Origin: Pantoea piersonii
GTDB taxonomy: Bacteria; Pseudomonadota; Gammaproteobacteria; Enterobacterales; Enterobacteriaceae
Length of the DNA: 64,000 nucleotides
Direction: 5' to 3'
Assembly: GCF_003612015.1 (NCBI RefSeq)
Contig: NZ_RARB01000001.1
Coordinates: 558,001 to 622,000 of the forward strand
The notes under the pieces were generated by a model that saw only the letters and a list, made by a program, of their open reading frames with translations, ran no database searches and was not told the origin of the DNA. Shown here in pieces: positions 48,632 through 57,562 of the stretch (position 1 is the stretch's first letter; each line of letters starts with the position of its first letter). The translations under genes and the position numbers were made by a program.

Positions 48632-49900
48632 ATGTGTTCAGCCGCTGAAAGTCAGGCGTGGATGCTTTGTCCACAGTGCGATTTAATGGTGAAACTGCCG
48701 GACGTGCCGCAGGGTAGCCGTGCGTCCTGCCCGCGCTGCCATACGGTGCTGACCGCTAACTGGCCTGAGCCGCGCAAACGCCCAACCGGCTATGCGCTGG
48801 CGGCGCTGTTTATGCTGCTGCTGGCGAACCTGTTTCCCTTTATCACCATGAGGGTCGCGGGCCTCAGCAGCCAGATATCGCTGCTGCAGATCCCGAAGGT
48901 CATGGTGTCGGAGGATTACAGCAGTCTCGCCACGCTCTTTCTGGCGTTTGTCCAGGCGATCCCTGGACTCTGTATGGTGGCCATTATTCTGCTGGTCAAC
49001 CGCATAAAAATGCCGGTAAGCCTGCGGCTGGGGCTGGCGCGCATCCTGTTTCAGCTGCGCAGCTGGGGCATGGCGGAGATCTTTATGGCCGGTGTGCTGG
49101 TCAGCTTCGTGAAGCTGATGGCTTACGGCGATATCGGTCTGGAAACCAGCTTCTGGCCCTGGTGTCTGTTCTGCCTGCTGCAGCTGCGCGCTTTTCAGTG
49201 TGTGGATCGCCGCTGGCTGTGGGACCAGATCGCGCCGATGCCGCCGCTGCCGCACCTGCCTGAAAAGGGCGTTAGCGGGCTACAGCAGGGGATGCGCTCC
49301 TGTCCCTGCTGCACCGCAATCCTGGCGGCGGATCAGCCCGACTGTCCGCGCTGCGGCGTCATTGCCGCGCCACGCCGCAAGCACAGCCTGCAGTGGACGC
49401 TGGCGCTGCTCTTTACCTCGCTGATGATCTATATCCCCGCTAACCTGTTACCGATTATGGTGACCGAAACTCTGGGCACGCCATATCCGTCTAACATTAT
49501 GGCGGGCGTGATCCTGCTCTGGAGCGATGGCTCTTATCCGGTGGCGCTGGTTATTTTTATCGCCAGCATTATGGTGCCGTCGCTGAAAATGCTGGCGATT
49601 GGCTGGCTCTGCTGGAATGCCAGCGGGCGCGGGCAGCGCGACAGCGAAAAGATGCACCTGATTTATGAAGTGGTCGAATTTGTCGGCCGCTGGTCAATGA
49701 TAGACGTGTTTGTTATTGCCGTGCTCTCTGCGCTGGTGCGCATGGGGCAACTGATGAATGTTTATCCCGCAACGGGCGCGCTGCTGTTTGCGCTGGTAGT
49801 GATCCTGACCATGATCGCCGCTATGACATTTGACCCGCGCCTGACCTGGGATCGCGTACAGGAACACACTACAAAGGAGCCGCGCCTTGACGGAAAGTAA
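48632..49900 (+). CDS. pqiA: Intermembrane transport protein PqiA
   Basis: PqiA is the inner-membrane partner of the PqiB/PqiC lipid-transport bridge. The pqi operon is induced by paraquat through SoxRS in E. coli. The 422 residues contain two zinc-ribbon-like cysteine sets (CPQC with CPRC near residues 13-35, and CPCC with CPRC near 225-245), each followed by a four-helix membrane block. LNFPFIT-like and FDPRLTWD segments are typical. It starts 16 bases after uup and overlaps pqiB by 14 bases. Confidence 0.95.
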   Translation: MCSAAESQAWMLCPQCDLMVKLPDVPQGSRASCPRCHTVLTANWPEPRKRPTGYALAALFMLLLANLFPFITMRVAGLSSQISLLQIPKVMVSEDYSSLATLFLAFVQAIPGLCMVAIILLVNRIKMPVSLRLGLARILFQLRSWGMAEIFMAGVLVSFVKLMAYGDIGLETSFWPWCLFCLLQLRAFQCVDRRWLWDQIAPMPPLPHLPEKGVSGLQQGMRSCPCCTAILAADQPDCPRCGVIAAPRRKHSLQWTLALLFTSLMIYIPANLLPIMVTETLGTPYPSNIMAGVILLWSDGSYPVALVIFIASIMVPSLKMLAIGWLCWNASGRGQRDSEKMHLIYEVVEFVGRWSMIDVFVIAVLSALVRMGQLMNVYPATGALLFALVVILTMIAAMTFDPRLTWDRVQEHTTKEPRLDGK

Positions 49901-51530
49901 CCACGGCCATGCCAAAGTCGACCAGATAAAACGCTGGTCGCCGGTCTGGATTGTCCCCATCGTGACGCTGTTGATCGGCGGATGGATTTTGTTTTATCAC
50001 TTCAGCCACCTCGGACCCGAAGTGACCCTGATTACGGAAAATGCGGAAGGTATCGAGGCCGGGAAAACCACGATCAAAAGCCGCAGCGTCGATGTAGGCG
50101 TTGTGGAAAAAGCGGAGCTGACCGACGATCTGCATCACGTTGAGATCACCGCGCGCCTCAACTCCGGCATGGAAAAGCTGCTGCACGGCGACAGCTATTT
50201 TTGGGTGGTGAAGCCGCAGATTGGCCGCGAAGGCGTGACTGGACTCAATACGCTGCTCTCCGGTGCCTATATTGAGATGCAGCCAGGCACCAAAGAGGAG
50301 GCGAAAGAGCGCTATCAGCTGCTTGATGCGCCGCCGCTGGCGCCACCTGATGCGAAAGGTATCCGCATTACGCTCGACAGTAAAAAATCGGGGCAGCTGA
50401 ACGCCGGCGATCCGGTGTTGTTCCGCGGCTACCGCGTCGGGACGGTGGAAACCAGCACTTTTGATACCGATAAGCGCATGATGACCTATCAGCTCTTTAT
50501 CGCAGCGCCGTACGATCGGCTGGTGACCACCAATGTCCGTTTCTGGAAGGACAGTGGCATCGCGGTGGATATGTCAGCATCGGGCATGCGGGTCGAGATG
50601 GGGTCGCTGACGACGTTGTTCAGCGGCGGCGTCAGCTTTGATGTGCCGGACGGCTGGGATTTAGGCCAGGCCGCAACGAACCACGCGGACTATCATCTGT
50701 TCGACGATCAGCGCAGCATCCAGGATTCGCTCTACACCAACCATGTGGATTTCCTGATGTTCTTCACCGATTCGATCCGTGGCCTGCAGGTCGGCGCGCC
50801 GGTCGAGTTCCGCGGCATCCGTCTGGGTACGGTCGCGCAGGCGCCCTTTATGACCGAGGGTGTTAATCAGGCATTGAATAACGATTACCGCGTGCCGGTG
50901 CTGATCCGCATTGAGCCTGACCGCTTTACCGCCAGACTGGGTCAGGACTTTAATCTGGAGCAACATCTGCAGGACGGCAAAAAACGCGGCCTGCGCGCCT
51001 CGTTGAAAACCGGCAACCTGCTCTCCGGCTCGCTCTATATCGATCTCGACTTCTACGATAATGTGCCGCCTTATAAAGGCCCGAACAAAATCGCAGGCTA
51101 CGAGATTATTCCAACGACCAGCGGCGGCCTGAGTCAGATCCAGCAGAAACTAGTGGCGGCGCTCGACAAGATTAACGCTTTGCCGCTCAACAACGTGGTG
51201 ACCGAGGCGACCGGTACGCTGAAAGAGAGCCAGCGCACGCTGCGTGAAATGCAGGGCACGCTGAAAAACCTTAATCAGATCACCGCCAGCCCGGCGATGA
51301 AAACGCTGCCGGAAGATATGCAGCAAACGCTGCGTGAACTGAACCGCAGTATGAAAGGGCTGCAGCCAGGTTCCCCGGCTTACAACAAGCTGGTGGGTGA
51401 TATGCAGCGACTCGATCAGGTACTGCGCGAGCTGCAACCGGTATTGAAAACGCTCAATACCAAGAGCAACGCGCTGGTCTTCGAGGCCAAACCGGGTCAG
51501 GATCCACAGCCAAAGAGGGCGAAACAGTGA
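49887..51530 (+). CDS. pqiB: Intermembrane transport protein PqiB (three MCE domains)
   Basis: PqiB spans the periplasm as a hexameric MCE tube that moves lipids between the two membranes. The 547 residues fit the family (E. coli 546). A single N-terminal membrane helix (WSPVWIVPIVTLLIGGWILF) is followed by three MCE repeats (PEVTLITENAEGIEAGKT, KGIRITLDSKKSGQLNAGD, VDFLMFFTDSIRGLQVGAP) and a long C-terminal helical region. The start is TTG at 49887, supported by AAAGGAG eight bases earlier. It overlaps pqiA by 14 bases and pqiC by four. Confidence 0.95.
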   Translation: MTESNHGHAKVDQIKRWSPVWIVPIVTLLIGGWILFYHFSHLGPEVTLITENAEGIEAGKTTIKSRSVDVGVVEKAELTDDLHHVEITARLNSGMEKLLHGDSYFWVVKPQIGREGVTGLNTLLSGAYIEMQPGTKEEAKERYQLLDAPPLAPPDAKGIRITLDSKKSGQLNAGDPVLFRGYRVGTVETSTFDTDKRMMTYQLFIAAPYDRLVTTNVRFWKDSGIAVDMSASGMRVEMGSLTTLFSGGVSFDVPDGWDLGQAATNHADYHLFDDQRSIQDSLYTNHVDFLMFFTDSIRGLQVGAPVEFRGIRLGTVAQAPFMTEGVNQALNNDYRVPVLIRIEPDRFTARLGQDFNLEQHLQDGKKRGLRASLKTGNLLSGSLYIDLDFYDNVPPYKGPNKIAGYEIIPTTSGGLSQIQQKLVAALDKINALPLNNVVTEATGTLKESQRTLREMQGTLKNLNQITASPAMKTLPEDMQQTLRELNRSMKGLQPGSPAYNKLVGDMQRLDQVLRELQPVLKTLNTKSNALVFEAKPGQDPQPKRAKQ

Positions 51531-52093
51531 GAAAAGGAGCCGTTTTGTGCGCCGCGCTGCTGTTAAGCGCGTGCAGCAGCACTATCGATAACACCTACTA
51601 CCAGCTGCCGTCGCAACCGGCGGCTATGCAGGTGCGCAGCGGCGGCGAAGCGCAGCCGCCAGCGCTGTGGGTTCAGCAGGTCGCCGTTCCCGATTATCTG
51701 GCGGGCAACGGACTGGTTTATCAGACCAGCGACGTAAAATACGTTATCGCCGCTAATAATCTATGGGCCAGCCCGCTCGATCAGCAGCTCCAGCAAACGC
51801 TGGTCGCTAATCTGAGCAAGGCCCTGCCGGGCCGACTGGTTTCCGCTGCGCCGCTGGGCGAGAAGCATGACACGTTGAGCGTCACGGTGACCGGTTTTCA
51901 GGGACGCTATGACGGGCGCGCCGTGGTAAGCGGCGAGTGGGTGCTGCAGCATAATGGCCATGTGGTGAAGCAGGGCTTCGATGTGGCGCTGCCGCAAAAC
52001 GAAGACGGCTACGAGGCGCTGGTGCGTACGCTTGCTGTCGGCTGGCAGCAGACCGCGCAGCAGATCGCCAATGCAGCGATAACCTCAGAATAA
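51527..52093 (+). CDS. pqiC: Outer-membrane lipoprotein PqiC (YmbA)
   Basis: PqiC is an outer-membrane lipoprotein that docks the PqiB needle. It belongs to the ABC-type transport auxiliary component family. The 188 residues begin with a lipoprotein signal MRKGAVLCAALLLSACSS; the lipobox is LSAC with the lipid-modified Cys near residue 16. The start is GTG, overlapping the pqiB stop (GTGA), so translation is coupled. A strong terminator follows. Confidence 0.94.
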   Translation: MRKGAVLCAALLLSACSSTIDNTYYQLPSQPAAMQVRSGGEAQPPALWVQQVAVPDYLAGNGLVYQTSDVKYVIAANNLWASPLDQQLQQTLVANLSKALPGRLVSAAPLGEKHDTLSVTVTGFQGRYDGRAVVSGEWVLQHNGHVVKQGFDVALPQNEDGYEALVRTLAVGWQQTAQQIANAAITSE

Positions 52094-52115
52094 AGTTCGG
52101 TAAAGATTTTGCTCC

Positions 52116-52164
52116 GCCCCTGATTGTCGTCAGCGAAATGCTACGACGAGAAGGGGCTTTTTTT
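52116..52164 (+). terminator. Intrinsic terminator of pqiABC
   Basis: A long stem with outer arms GCCCC / GGGGC and inner arms GTCGT / ACGAC ends in seven T residues (52158-52164), about 25 bases after pqiC. Confidence 0.85.
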
Positions 52165-52253
52165 ATTGGCTCTTCAAGGCGATAAGCGAAACCGTCAGCG
52201 GCAACAATGGCAATTTAACGTCAAAGTGATGACACTGGCGTGAAATTTGCGCA

Positions 52254-52282
52254 TTGACCTTTCCGGGCGGGACAGGTAGAAC
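52254..52282 (+). promoter_or_regulatory. rmf promoter
   Basis: TTGACC (52254-52259), a 17-bp spacer and TAGAAC (52277-52282) form a good sigma70 promoter, giving a leader of about 73 bases before rmf. The spacer is GC-rich (CCGGGCGGG). Confidence 0.6.
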
Positions 52283-52361
52283 TTAACTGTGGCTGAGTAA
52301 TATTTCGCCACTCTTTTTCTTTCCACCAGATTCCACAGACCTGATATGAGGGATACGGAGT

Positions 52362-52529
52362 ATGAAGAGACAGAAACGAGACCGCCTTGAACGCGCTCAC
52401 TCACGTGGCTACCAGGCCGGTATTACAGGACGCTCGAAAGAGATGTGTCCGTATCAGATGATTGAGGCTAAGTCTCACTGGTTGGGAGGTTGGCGACAAG
52501 CCATGGAGGACAGGGCGGTTACGGTGTAA
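52362..52529 (+). CDS. rmf: Ribosome modulation factor
   Basis: RMF is a 55-residue basic protein that dimerises 70S ribosomes into inactive 100S particles in stationary phase. The sequence begins MKRQKRDRLERAHSRGYQAG and includes GRSKEMCPYQ and HWLGGWRQAM, closely matching E. coli, with the same length. The ATG follows GATACGGAGT, a good ribosome-binding site. It is monocistronic, with its own promoter upstream and an intrinsic terminator about 20 bases after the stop. It is too short for most automatic ORF thresholds. Confidence 0.97.
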   Translation: MKRQKRDRLERAHSRGYQAGITGRSKEMCPYQMIEAKSHWLGGWRQAMEDRAVTV

Positions 52530-52548
52530 TTGTCCGTCACGAAAAGGA

Positions 52549-52576
52549 AGAAACCTCCGCGCTGGCGGAGGTTTTC
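52549..52576. terminator. Bidirectional terminator between rmf and fabA
   Basis: A 10-bp stem (AAACCTCCGC / GCGGAGGTTT) with a GCTG tetraloop is followed by a short T-run on the forward strand and TTTCTTCC on the reverse. It serves rmf and probably fabA. Confidence 0.88.
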
Positions 52577-52586
52577 ATTTGCGCTA

Positions 52587-53105
52587 TCAGAAAGCGTTGG
52601 TGTCTTTAAACAGACCGACTTTCAGATCGCTGGCAGAATAAATCAGATTACCATCAACGAAGACTTCGCCATCGGCGACGCCCATCACCAGTTTGCGGTT
52701 AATGACGCGCTTGAAGTGAATGCGATAGGTGACTTTTTTCGCCGTCGGCAGCACCTGGCCCGTGAATTTCACCTCGCCGACGCCCAGCGCGCGGCCTTTG
52801 CCTTCTCCGCCAAGCCAGCCCAGATAGAAACCGACCAGCTGCCACATGGCATCCAGACCGAGACAGCCTGGCATCACCGGGTCGCCAATAAAGTGACAGG
52901 CGAAAAACCACAGGTCCGGATTGATATCCAGCTCGGCTTCAACGAAACCTTTATCGTATTTACCGCCATCTTCGGTCATCTTGACCACGCGGTCCATCAT
53001 CAACATGTTGCCTGACGGAAGCGGCGGACCGTTCTCGCCAAACAGTTCACCGCGACCTGACGCAATCAGGTCCTCTTTGCTATAGGATTCGCGTTTATCA
53101 ACCAT
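52587..53105 (-). CDS. fabA: 3-hydroxydecanoyl-ACP dehydratase/isomerase
   Basis: FabA dehydrates 3-hydroxydecanoyl-ACP and isomerises the product to cis-3-decenoyl-ACP, the entry point to unsaturated fatty acids. At 172 residues it has the E. coli length. It is a hot-dog fold with the catalytic His71 (His70 without Met) in [21 protein letters not shown] and the nearby Asp. Upstream are a promoter, a FabR-like operator and a FadR-like site. It is downstream of and collinear with ycbZ, and its promoter region begins at the very end of that gene. Confidence 0.98.
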   Translation of the reverse strand: MVDKRESYSKEDLIASGRGELFGENGPPLPSGNMLMMDRVVKMTEDGGKYDKGFVEAELDINPDLWFFACHFIGDPVMPGCLGLDAMWQLVGFYLGWLGGEGKGRALGVGEVKFTGQVLPTAKKVTYRIHFKRVINRKLVMGVADGEVFVDGNLIYSASDLKVGLFKDTNAF

Positions 53106-53138
53106 GTTTTCAATAAGCCTTGTTTTAGTGAAGCACGA

Positions 53139-53167
53139 AGTTTAGCGAACAGCTGTACGCCGGGCAA
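53139..53167 (-). promoter_or_regulatory. fabA promoter
   Basis: On the reverse strand TTGCCC (53162-53167), a 17-bp spacer and TAAACT (53139-53144) form a fair sigma70 promoter 34 bases upstream of the fabA ATG. The spacer is filled by a FabR-type palindrome. Confidence 0.5.
53145..53160 (-). promoter_or_regulatory. FabR operator of fabA
   Basis: On the reverse strand GCGTACAGCTGTTCGC is a near-perfect dyad (one mismatch), matching my recollection of the FabR box in E. coli fabA and fabB. It lies between the -35 and -10 elements, as expected for a repressor of unsaturated fatty acid synthesis. Confidence 0.6.
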
Positions 53168-53172
53168 TTCAA

Positions 53173-54924
53173 TCAGTTCTGGTTAAACCAGTTTAGCCAG
53201 CGAAGAGGCCAGGGTCGATGGCTCGCTTCCTGCTGATTGAGTTGGGTAATACGATCCTGGATCCTGCGCAGCAGCGTGTCGCCGTTCTCATCATCGCTGT
53301 GCCAGATAACGCCGGTCAGCAGCGGCAGCGCTTCATCGGCACGATCGATCGCCCAGATATGGAAGCGGCCCTGTTCAACGGCGTCGACCACTTCCTGGCT
53401 CAGGCACAGATGGCGCACATTGCACGCCGGAATAATCACGCCCTGCTGGCCGGTGAGCTCGCGTTCGTTGCAAATCGTAAAGAAGCCTTCAATCTTTTCA
53501 TTCAGTCCGCCTACCGGCTGAACGTTGCCGAACTGATCGACAGAACCTGTTACCGCAATCTGCTGATTAATCGGTTGATTAGCCAGCGCGCTGATCAGGG
53601 CGCACAGCTCGGCCAGAGAGGCGCTGTCCCCGTCGACTTCCGAGTAGGATTGCTCAAATACCAGCGATGCGGAGAAGGGCAGCTGTTGATCCAGCTCCAG
53701 TTCGGCGATCAGATACGCCTGCATGATCATCATGCCTTTCGCGTGGATGTTGCCACCCAGCTCAGCTTTGCGCTCGACATCGGTAAATTCGCCGTCGCCT
53801 GGATGAACCACGCAGGTAATGCGCGAAGGTTCGCCCCAGGGACGTGGATGACCTGGAAACTCCACGACGGAAAGGCCGTTGATTTGGCCGACAATTTCGC
53901 CTTCGGTTTCAATCAGGATCTGTTTTAGCAGGATCTCATCACGCATGCGTTCGGCAAGGAAAGCTTCGCGCCAGCTGCGGGTCTCAAGGGCGCTGACTAA
54001 CGCCGCTTCGCTCAGCTCGCTCTCCTGCATAAAGGCTTCGCGCATCTGACGCAGCAGCCAGCGTGGGCAGAGCGGCAGCACTTCCTGATCGCCGGTGTAA
54101 CGCACCGCCTCACGGATCAGCGGCGGCCAGAAATCAGTTTGCGGCGCAGGCAGCCCCGCCTGCAGCGCAACATCCTGCGCCCAGCGGCACCAGGCAAGCA
54201 TGTCATCTTCGTCGACGATTTGCAGGTTTTCTTCGAATTCAGTATAGGTCGCCAGCTCGTGCAGTTCCGGATCGCTTTCCTGAAAGGCTGCCAGCGCATC
54301 GCGATCGCCGCACAACACCAGCTTCAGGCTTAGGGGAAGCGGGGGAATGGAAACCGGCAGAGGATGACGCTCATCCGCTGACTGCCACTCCAGGCGGCCC
54401 AGCTGGATGGCGCGCTTCAGCCGCAGCCAGAGCAACGGCTGCGCCTGCAGAGTACGCAGCGACAGCACCAGCGTACCGCCATTGGCGCGGTGGATCAGGC
54501 CCGGTTCAAGCTGCAAACGATCGCGGCGCAGACGCACGCAGCCAAACAGCTGCTCGTTCTCAATCCACTCCGCAAAATGCACCTGACCCGTGCCGGTAAA
54601 AGGATGCGAGGCATCGCCGGGCGGCTGGAGGGTCACGTTATCCGCAATGATATGATAATGTCCGCCGAACAGCTCAGCGGGTTCGTCGGCGATACGCTCC
54701 ATCTGGCGCGCAATCAGTTCCAGGTAATCCGCATTCTCCTGACTGCACACCAGCAGAAGGGGAAAGCCTTCGGTCTGTTGATCGAGATACGCCAGTGCAT
54801 TCAGCAAACGCGGCTGTACCGCCGCCAGGCTATCGGTCTCTTCTTCGGTAATACGGGAGAAAACGGACGCGTATTCGGTAATATTCGGCTGCAGGTCTTG
54901 CCAGGAAAGTTGAGAGCTGGTCAA
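53173..54924 (-). CDS. ycbZ: Lon-like protease without ATPase domain, YcbZ (LonH)
   Basis: YcbZ belongs to family S16 and has a Lon-type Ser-Lys proteolytic domain at its C-terminus, but the N-terminal region lacks Walker A and B motifs. The 583 residues are close to the E. coli length (586). The catalytic dyad is Ser434 (DGDSASLAE) and Lys477 (GGLNEKIEG), 43 residues apart as in Lon. The N-terminal domain has a degenerate AAA-like layout ([21 protein letters not shown]). Its substrate is unknown; a ribosome-linked role has been proposed in E. coli. It shares the strand with fabA and is divergent from matP. Confidence 0.94.
   Translation of the reverse strand: MTSSQLSWQDLQPNITEYASVFSRITEEETDSLAAVQPRLLNALAYLDQQTEGFPLLLVCSQENADYLELIARQMERIADEPAELFGGHYHIIADNVTLQPPGDASHPFTGTGQVHFAEWIENEQLFGCVRLRRDRLQLEPGLIHRANGGTLVLSLRTLQAQPLLWLRLKRAIQLGRLEWQSADERHPLPVSIPPLPLSLKLVLCGDRDALAAFQESDPELHELATYTEFEENLQIVDEDDMLAWCRWAQDVALQAGLPAPQTDFWPPLIREAVRYTGDQEVLPLCPRWLLRQMREAFMQESELSEAALVSALETRSWREAFLAERMRDEILLKQILIETEGEIVGQINGLSVVEFPGHPRPWGEPSRITCVVHPGDGEFTDVERKAELGGNIHAKGMMIMQAYLIAELELDQQLPFSASLVFEQSYSEVDGDSASLAELCALISALANQPINQQIAVTGSVDQFGNVQPVGGLNEKIEGFFTICNERELTGQQGVIIPACNVRHLCLSQEVVDAVEQGRFHIWAIDRADEALPLLTGVIWHSDDENGDTLLRRIQDRITQLNQQEASHRPWPLRWLNWFNQN
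53177..53193 (-). promoter_or_regulatory. FadR-like activator site of fabA
   Basis: AACTGGTTTAACCAGAA on the reverse strand contains the perfect dyad CTGG-TTTAA-CCAG and resembles the FadR consensus AACTGGTCNGACNAGTT. It sits just upstream of the fabA -35 element, inside the last codons of ycbZ. Confidence 0.5.
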
Positions 54925-55092
54925 AATAATCGCATTTGGTTAATTAAAGAAAAGCGGGATTATACAGGAAACCCCTTTGTTAAGCACTGCATGGTTCGGA
55001 TTAACCCTGAGACAAACAACGCCTTTTTCCTTACTGCATCCAGGAAAAAAACTGTTATTCTTAGTTTGTTACGCGGTCACGATGAGATTCCG

Positions 55093-55560
55093 ATGAAATA
55101 CCAACAACTCGAAAATCTTGAAAGTGGATGGAAATGGAAATACCTGGTGAAAAAACACCGGGAAGGTGAACTGATCACGCGTCACCTTGAACTCAGCGCT
55201 GCGCAGGCGGCCGTTGAGGAGCTGCTCTCAATGGAAAATCGTCCGGTCGATGTGGCTGAATGGATCGCGCAACATATTCACCCGGGCCTGGATAATCGTC
55301 TTAAACAGACGATTCGCGCGCGTCGCAAGCGGCACTTTAATGCGGAACATCAGCATACGCGTAAAAAGTCGATCGATCTGGAGTACCTGGTGTGGCAACG
55401 CCTGGCGGGACTGGCACAGCGTCGCGGCTGTACGCTTTCGGAAACCATCGTTCAGCTGATTGAAGATGCGGAACGTAAAGAAAAATACGCCACGCAGATG
55501 TCGAGCCTGAAACAGGATCTGCAGGCTATTCTTGGTAAATCGGAAACGGGCAGCGAATAA
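55093..55560 (+). CDS. matP: Macrodomain Ter protein MatP
   Basis: MatP binds matS sites to organise the Ter macrodomain, connects Ter to the divisome through ZapB, and excludes MukBEF from Ter. The start chosen is ATG 55093 ([18 protein letters not shown]), the family start. The frame is open far upstream through the ycbZ antisense, which is a shadow. The product has 155 residues (E. coli 150). Landmarks are [15 protein letters not shown], the ribbon-helix-helix region [22 protein letters not shown] and a C-terminal coiled coil ([15 protein letters not shown]). No matS site (GTGACRNYGTCAC) was found by eye in the window. Confidence 0.97.
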   Translation: MKYQQLENLESGWKWKYLVKKHREGELITRHLELSAAQAAVEELLSMENRPVDVAEWIAQHIHPGLDNRLKQTIRARRKRHFNAEHQHTRKKSIDLEYLVWQRLAGLAQRRGCTLSETIVQLIEDAERKEKYATQMSSLKQDLQAILGKSETGSE

Positions 55561-55590
55561 CGCGGCGCGTAAACGCTAATCAGCAGACAT

Positions 55591-55617
55591 AAAAAAACCC
55601 CGCTTTGCGGGGTTTTT
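55591..55617. terminator. Bidirectional terminator between matP and ompA
   Basis: A strong stem AAAAACCCCGC / GCGGGGTTTTT with a TTT loop lies between the two convergent genes, with A and T runs on both sides. Confidence 0.95.
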
Positions 55618-55630
55618 CTTACGGAGTAAC

Positions 55631-56698
55631 TTAAGCCTGCGGCTGAGTTACAACGTCTTTGATACCTTTCACGTCGATTTCTACGCGACGGTCCGGACCC
55701 AGGCAGTCGATCAGAGCCTTACGGCCTTTCACGCTGTCACAGGTGTTGCCGGTAACTGGGTTAGATTCGCCCATGCCACGTGCAGAGATCTTGTTAGACG
55801 GGATACCTTTAGATACCAGGTAGTCAACCACAGACTGAGCGCGTTTCTCAGACAGTTTCTGGTTGTACTGGTCAGAGCCGATGCGGTCAGTGAAGCCCAG
55901 AACGACAACAGAACCGTCTTTCGGATCCATTGAGCTCAGCTGGCTGTACAGCTGATCCAGAGCCTGCTGGCCTTCCGGCTTCAGGGTAGCTTTGTTGAAG
56001 GTGAACAGCACGTCAGACTTCAGGGTGAAACGCTTGGTTTCAACAACTGGAGCCGGAGCCGGTGCCGGAGCTGCAACCGGTGCAACTTCATCCTGACCGA
56101 AGCGGTATGAAACGCCTACGCTCAGCATGCCGTTGTCAGGACGTGCGCCAACAGTCTGCGCATCACCGATGTTGTTAACCCACTGGTAGTCCAGACGAGT
56201 TGCCCAGTTCTGAGTCAGAGCGTATTCAACACCCACTGCTGCCAGCGGAGAAACGCCGGTGTCGTGGTCGCTGATGCGGCCATTAACAACGTTGTTCTGA
56301 GTTGCGTCAGCGCGCCATACCATACCACCCAGACGGGTGTAGACATCCAGATCGTCAGTGATCGGATAGCTCAGTTTAGCAGCCAGCTGAATGCCCTGTG
56401 CTTTGAATGCGCCGTTGTTTACGGTGCCTTTGTTCGGCATACGGCCAAGCCAGTCGTAACCCAACTCGAAGCCCAGGTACGGGTTAGCCTGGTAACCCAG
56501 GAATGCACCAGCGCCAAGCTGAGATTCGTGAGTCGGGCCGTTGTTGTTGCCATAACCGTTACCGTAGTAACCAGTATCATGATACTGAGACCAGCCCAGT
56601 TTAGCACCGGTATACCAGGTGTCATCTTTCGGAGCGGCCTGCGCTACGGTAGCGAAGCCAGCCAGTGCCACTGCAATTGCGATAGCTGTCTTTTTCAT
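55631..56698 (-). CDS. ompA: Outer membrane protein A
   Basis: OmpA is an eight-stranded barrel with a periplasmic peptidoglycan-binding domain that tethers the outer membrane to the wall. The start chosen is ATG 56698 ([15 protein letters not shown]), preceded by ACGAGGCGC. The upstream frame adds ten unrelated residues. The 355-residue precursor (E. coli 346) has a signal peptide ending VAQA, a Pro/Ala hinge ([15 protein letters not shown]) near residue 222, and the OmpA domain with [23 protein letters not shown] and two cysteines near the end. The first surface loop is rich in Gly, Asn and Tyr and differs from E. coli. Confidence 0.97.
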   Translation of the reverse strand: MKKTAIAIAVALAGFATVAQAAPKDDTWYTGAKLGWSQYHDTGYYGNGYGNNNGPTHESQLGAGAFLGYQANPYLGFELGYDWLGRMPNKGTVNNGAFKAQGIQLAAKLSYPITDDLDVYTRLGGMVWRADATQNNVVNGRISDHDTGVSPLAAVGVEYALTQNWATRLDYQWVNNIGDAQTVGARPDNGMLSVGVSYRFGQDEVAPVAAPAPAPAPVVETKRFTLKSDVLFTFNKATLKPEGQQALDQLYSQLSSMDPKDGSVVVLGFTDRIGSDQYNQKLSEKRAQSVVDYLVSKGIPSNKISARGMGESNPVTGNTCDSVKGRKALIDCLGPDRRVEIDVKGIKDVVTQPQA

Positions 56699-56718
56699 TT
56701 TGCGCCTCGTTATCATCC
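56699..56718 (-). promoter_or_regulatory. MicA sRNA target and ribosome-binding region of ompA
   Basis: On the reverse strand GGATGATAACGAGGCGCAAA precedes the ATG and is almost identical to the E. coli segment. GATGATAAC pairs with the MicA seed as I recall it. The micA gene is not in the window. Confidence 0.6.
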
Positions 56719-56834
56719 AAATAGGCAATGAGCAAAAAGGGATGCTCTTGGTTGTAATCCTTCGCCGGGTTAATACGCTCGCTTATGACTCTACCGATAA
56801 AAAACGGAGATTATTGAGCACCCTGGCGAGGTAA

Positions 56835-56862
56835 AGTCTACAACGAGATTGGAAAGTTACAA
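56835..56862 (-). promoter_or_regulatory. ompA promoter
   Basis: On the reverse strand TTGTAA (56857-56862), a 16-bp spacer and TAGACT (56835-56840) match the E. coli ompA promoter, including the flanking CGTTGTAGACTTTAC and GCCAGGGTGCTC. The start near 56828 gives a leader of about 130 bases, similar to the long stabilising leader of E. coli ompA. Confidence 0.7.
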
Positions 56863-56958
56863 GTATGATGTGAGGGGATGCCGCAAAAAAACAGGGCTTT
56901 ATACACATATTCTAACATTTGACCCGGTCTTAATGTCGGCCTCTTTTTGAGCAAAATG

Positions 56959-57008
56959 CAGCTAAACCATTGTCAAAGCTGGAAGGAAAAGAATCAGTGG
57001 TTTAGCTG
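56959..57008. repeat. Inverted repeat with 11-bp arms between ompA and sulA
   Basis: Perfect arms CAGCTAAACCA (56959-56969) and TGGTTTAGCTG (56998-57008) flank a 28-base centre. It lies 42 bases past the sulA stop. No T-run follows the stem on the sulA strand, so it is not a standard terminator. The rest of the 352-base gap holds the ompA promoter and leader. Confidence 0.6.
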
Positions 57009-57050
57009 AAATAAAAAAGGCAAAAGGCGCGAGAAAAATCCTAATTTTAC

Positions 57051-57542
57051 TCAATGAAACAAATCCGACTGAATTTTTAGCCCTTTATTTGGTCGCAGCG
57101 TGGTCGCGGAGCTCCCGTTTGGGCGCATAATCAACCCCAGCGCTTTTCCTTCCGCTGCCGCCTGCTCCAGTTCGCGTCGCTCTTCTTCATCGAGATCATA
57201 AGGGATCCAGGCGAGTACCACGCTGTAATTCCCTGTACGCAAAGCTTTAATCATCGCTTCTACGGAGGTGCAACGCTCTGAATCCGCAACGTGCATGCTT
57301 TTTTCCAGCGGCAGACCTGACTGCTGCAGCCAGGCGCGATTAAGCTTATGCGCGGGCGTCAGCCACAGCTGCCAGCGAGACTCCTGGCTGAGCTGTTGCA
57401 GTAACGGCAGCAGCAACATTTGCATCATGCCGGGCTGTTCGCTGTAGCGCAGTTCCGTGATCCAGCCGCTGTGCTGCGACGGCTTAGAAGAGGAGACATG
57501 ACGGTGGGCAAAGCCTGCATTATTAAAGTGTTGGGTGCGCAT
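57051..57542 (-). CDS. sulA: SOS-induced cell division inhibitor SulA
   Basis: SulA binds FtsZ and blocks division during DNA damage, and is removed by Lon. The 163 residues (E. coli 169) are well diverged at the N-terminus. The conserved core LLLPLLQQLSQESRWQLWLTP, the central SVEAMIKALRTGNYSVVLAWI and the C-terminal GLIMRP and LKIQSDLFH (Lon recognition tail ending in His) are all present. A LexA box lies 20 bases upstream. It shares a strand and orientation with ompA downstream, as in E. coli. Confidence 0.95.
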   Translation of the reverse strand: MRTQHFNNAGFAHRHVSSSKPSQHSGWITELRYSEQPGMMQMLLLPLLQQLSQESRWQLWLTPAHKLNRAWLQQSGLPLEKSMHVADSERCTSVEAMIKALRTGNYSVVLAWIPYDLDEEERRELEQAAAEGKALGLIMRPNGSSATTLRPNKGLKIQSDLFH

Positions 57543-57562
57543 AAGTTAACCACTCAGCATTG

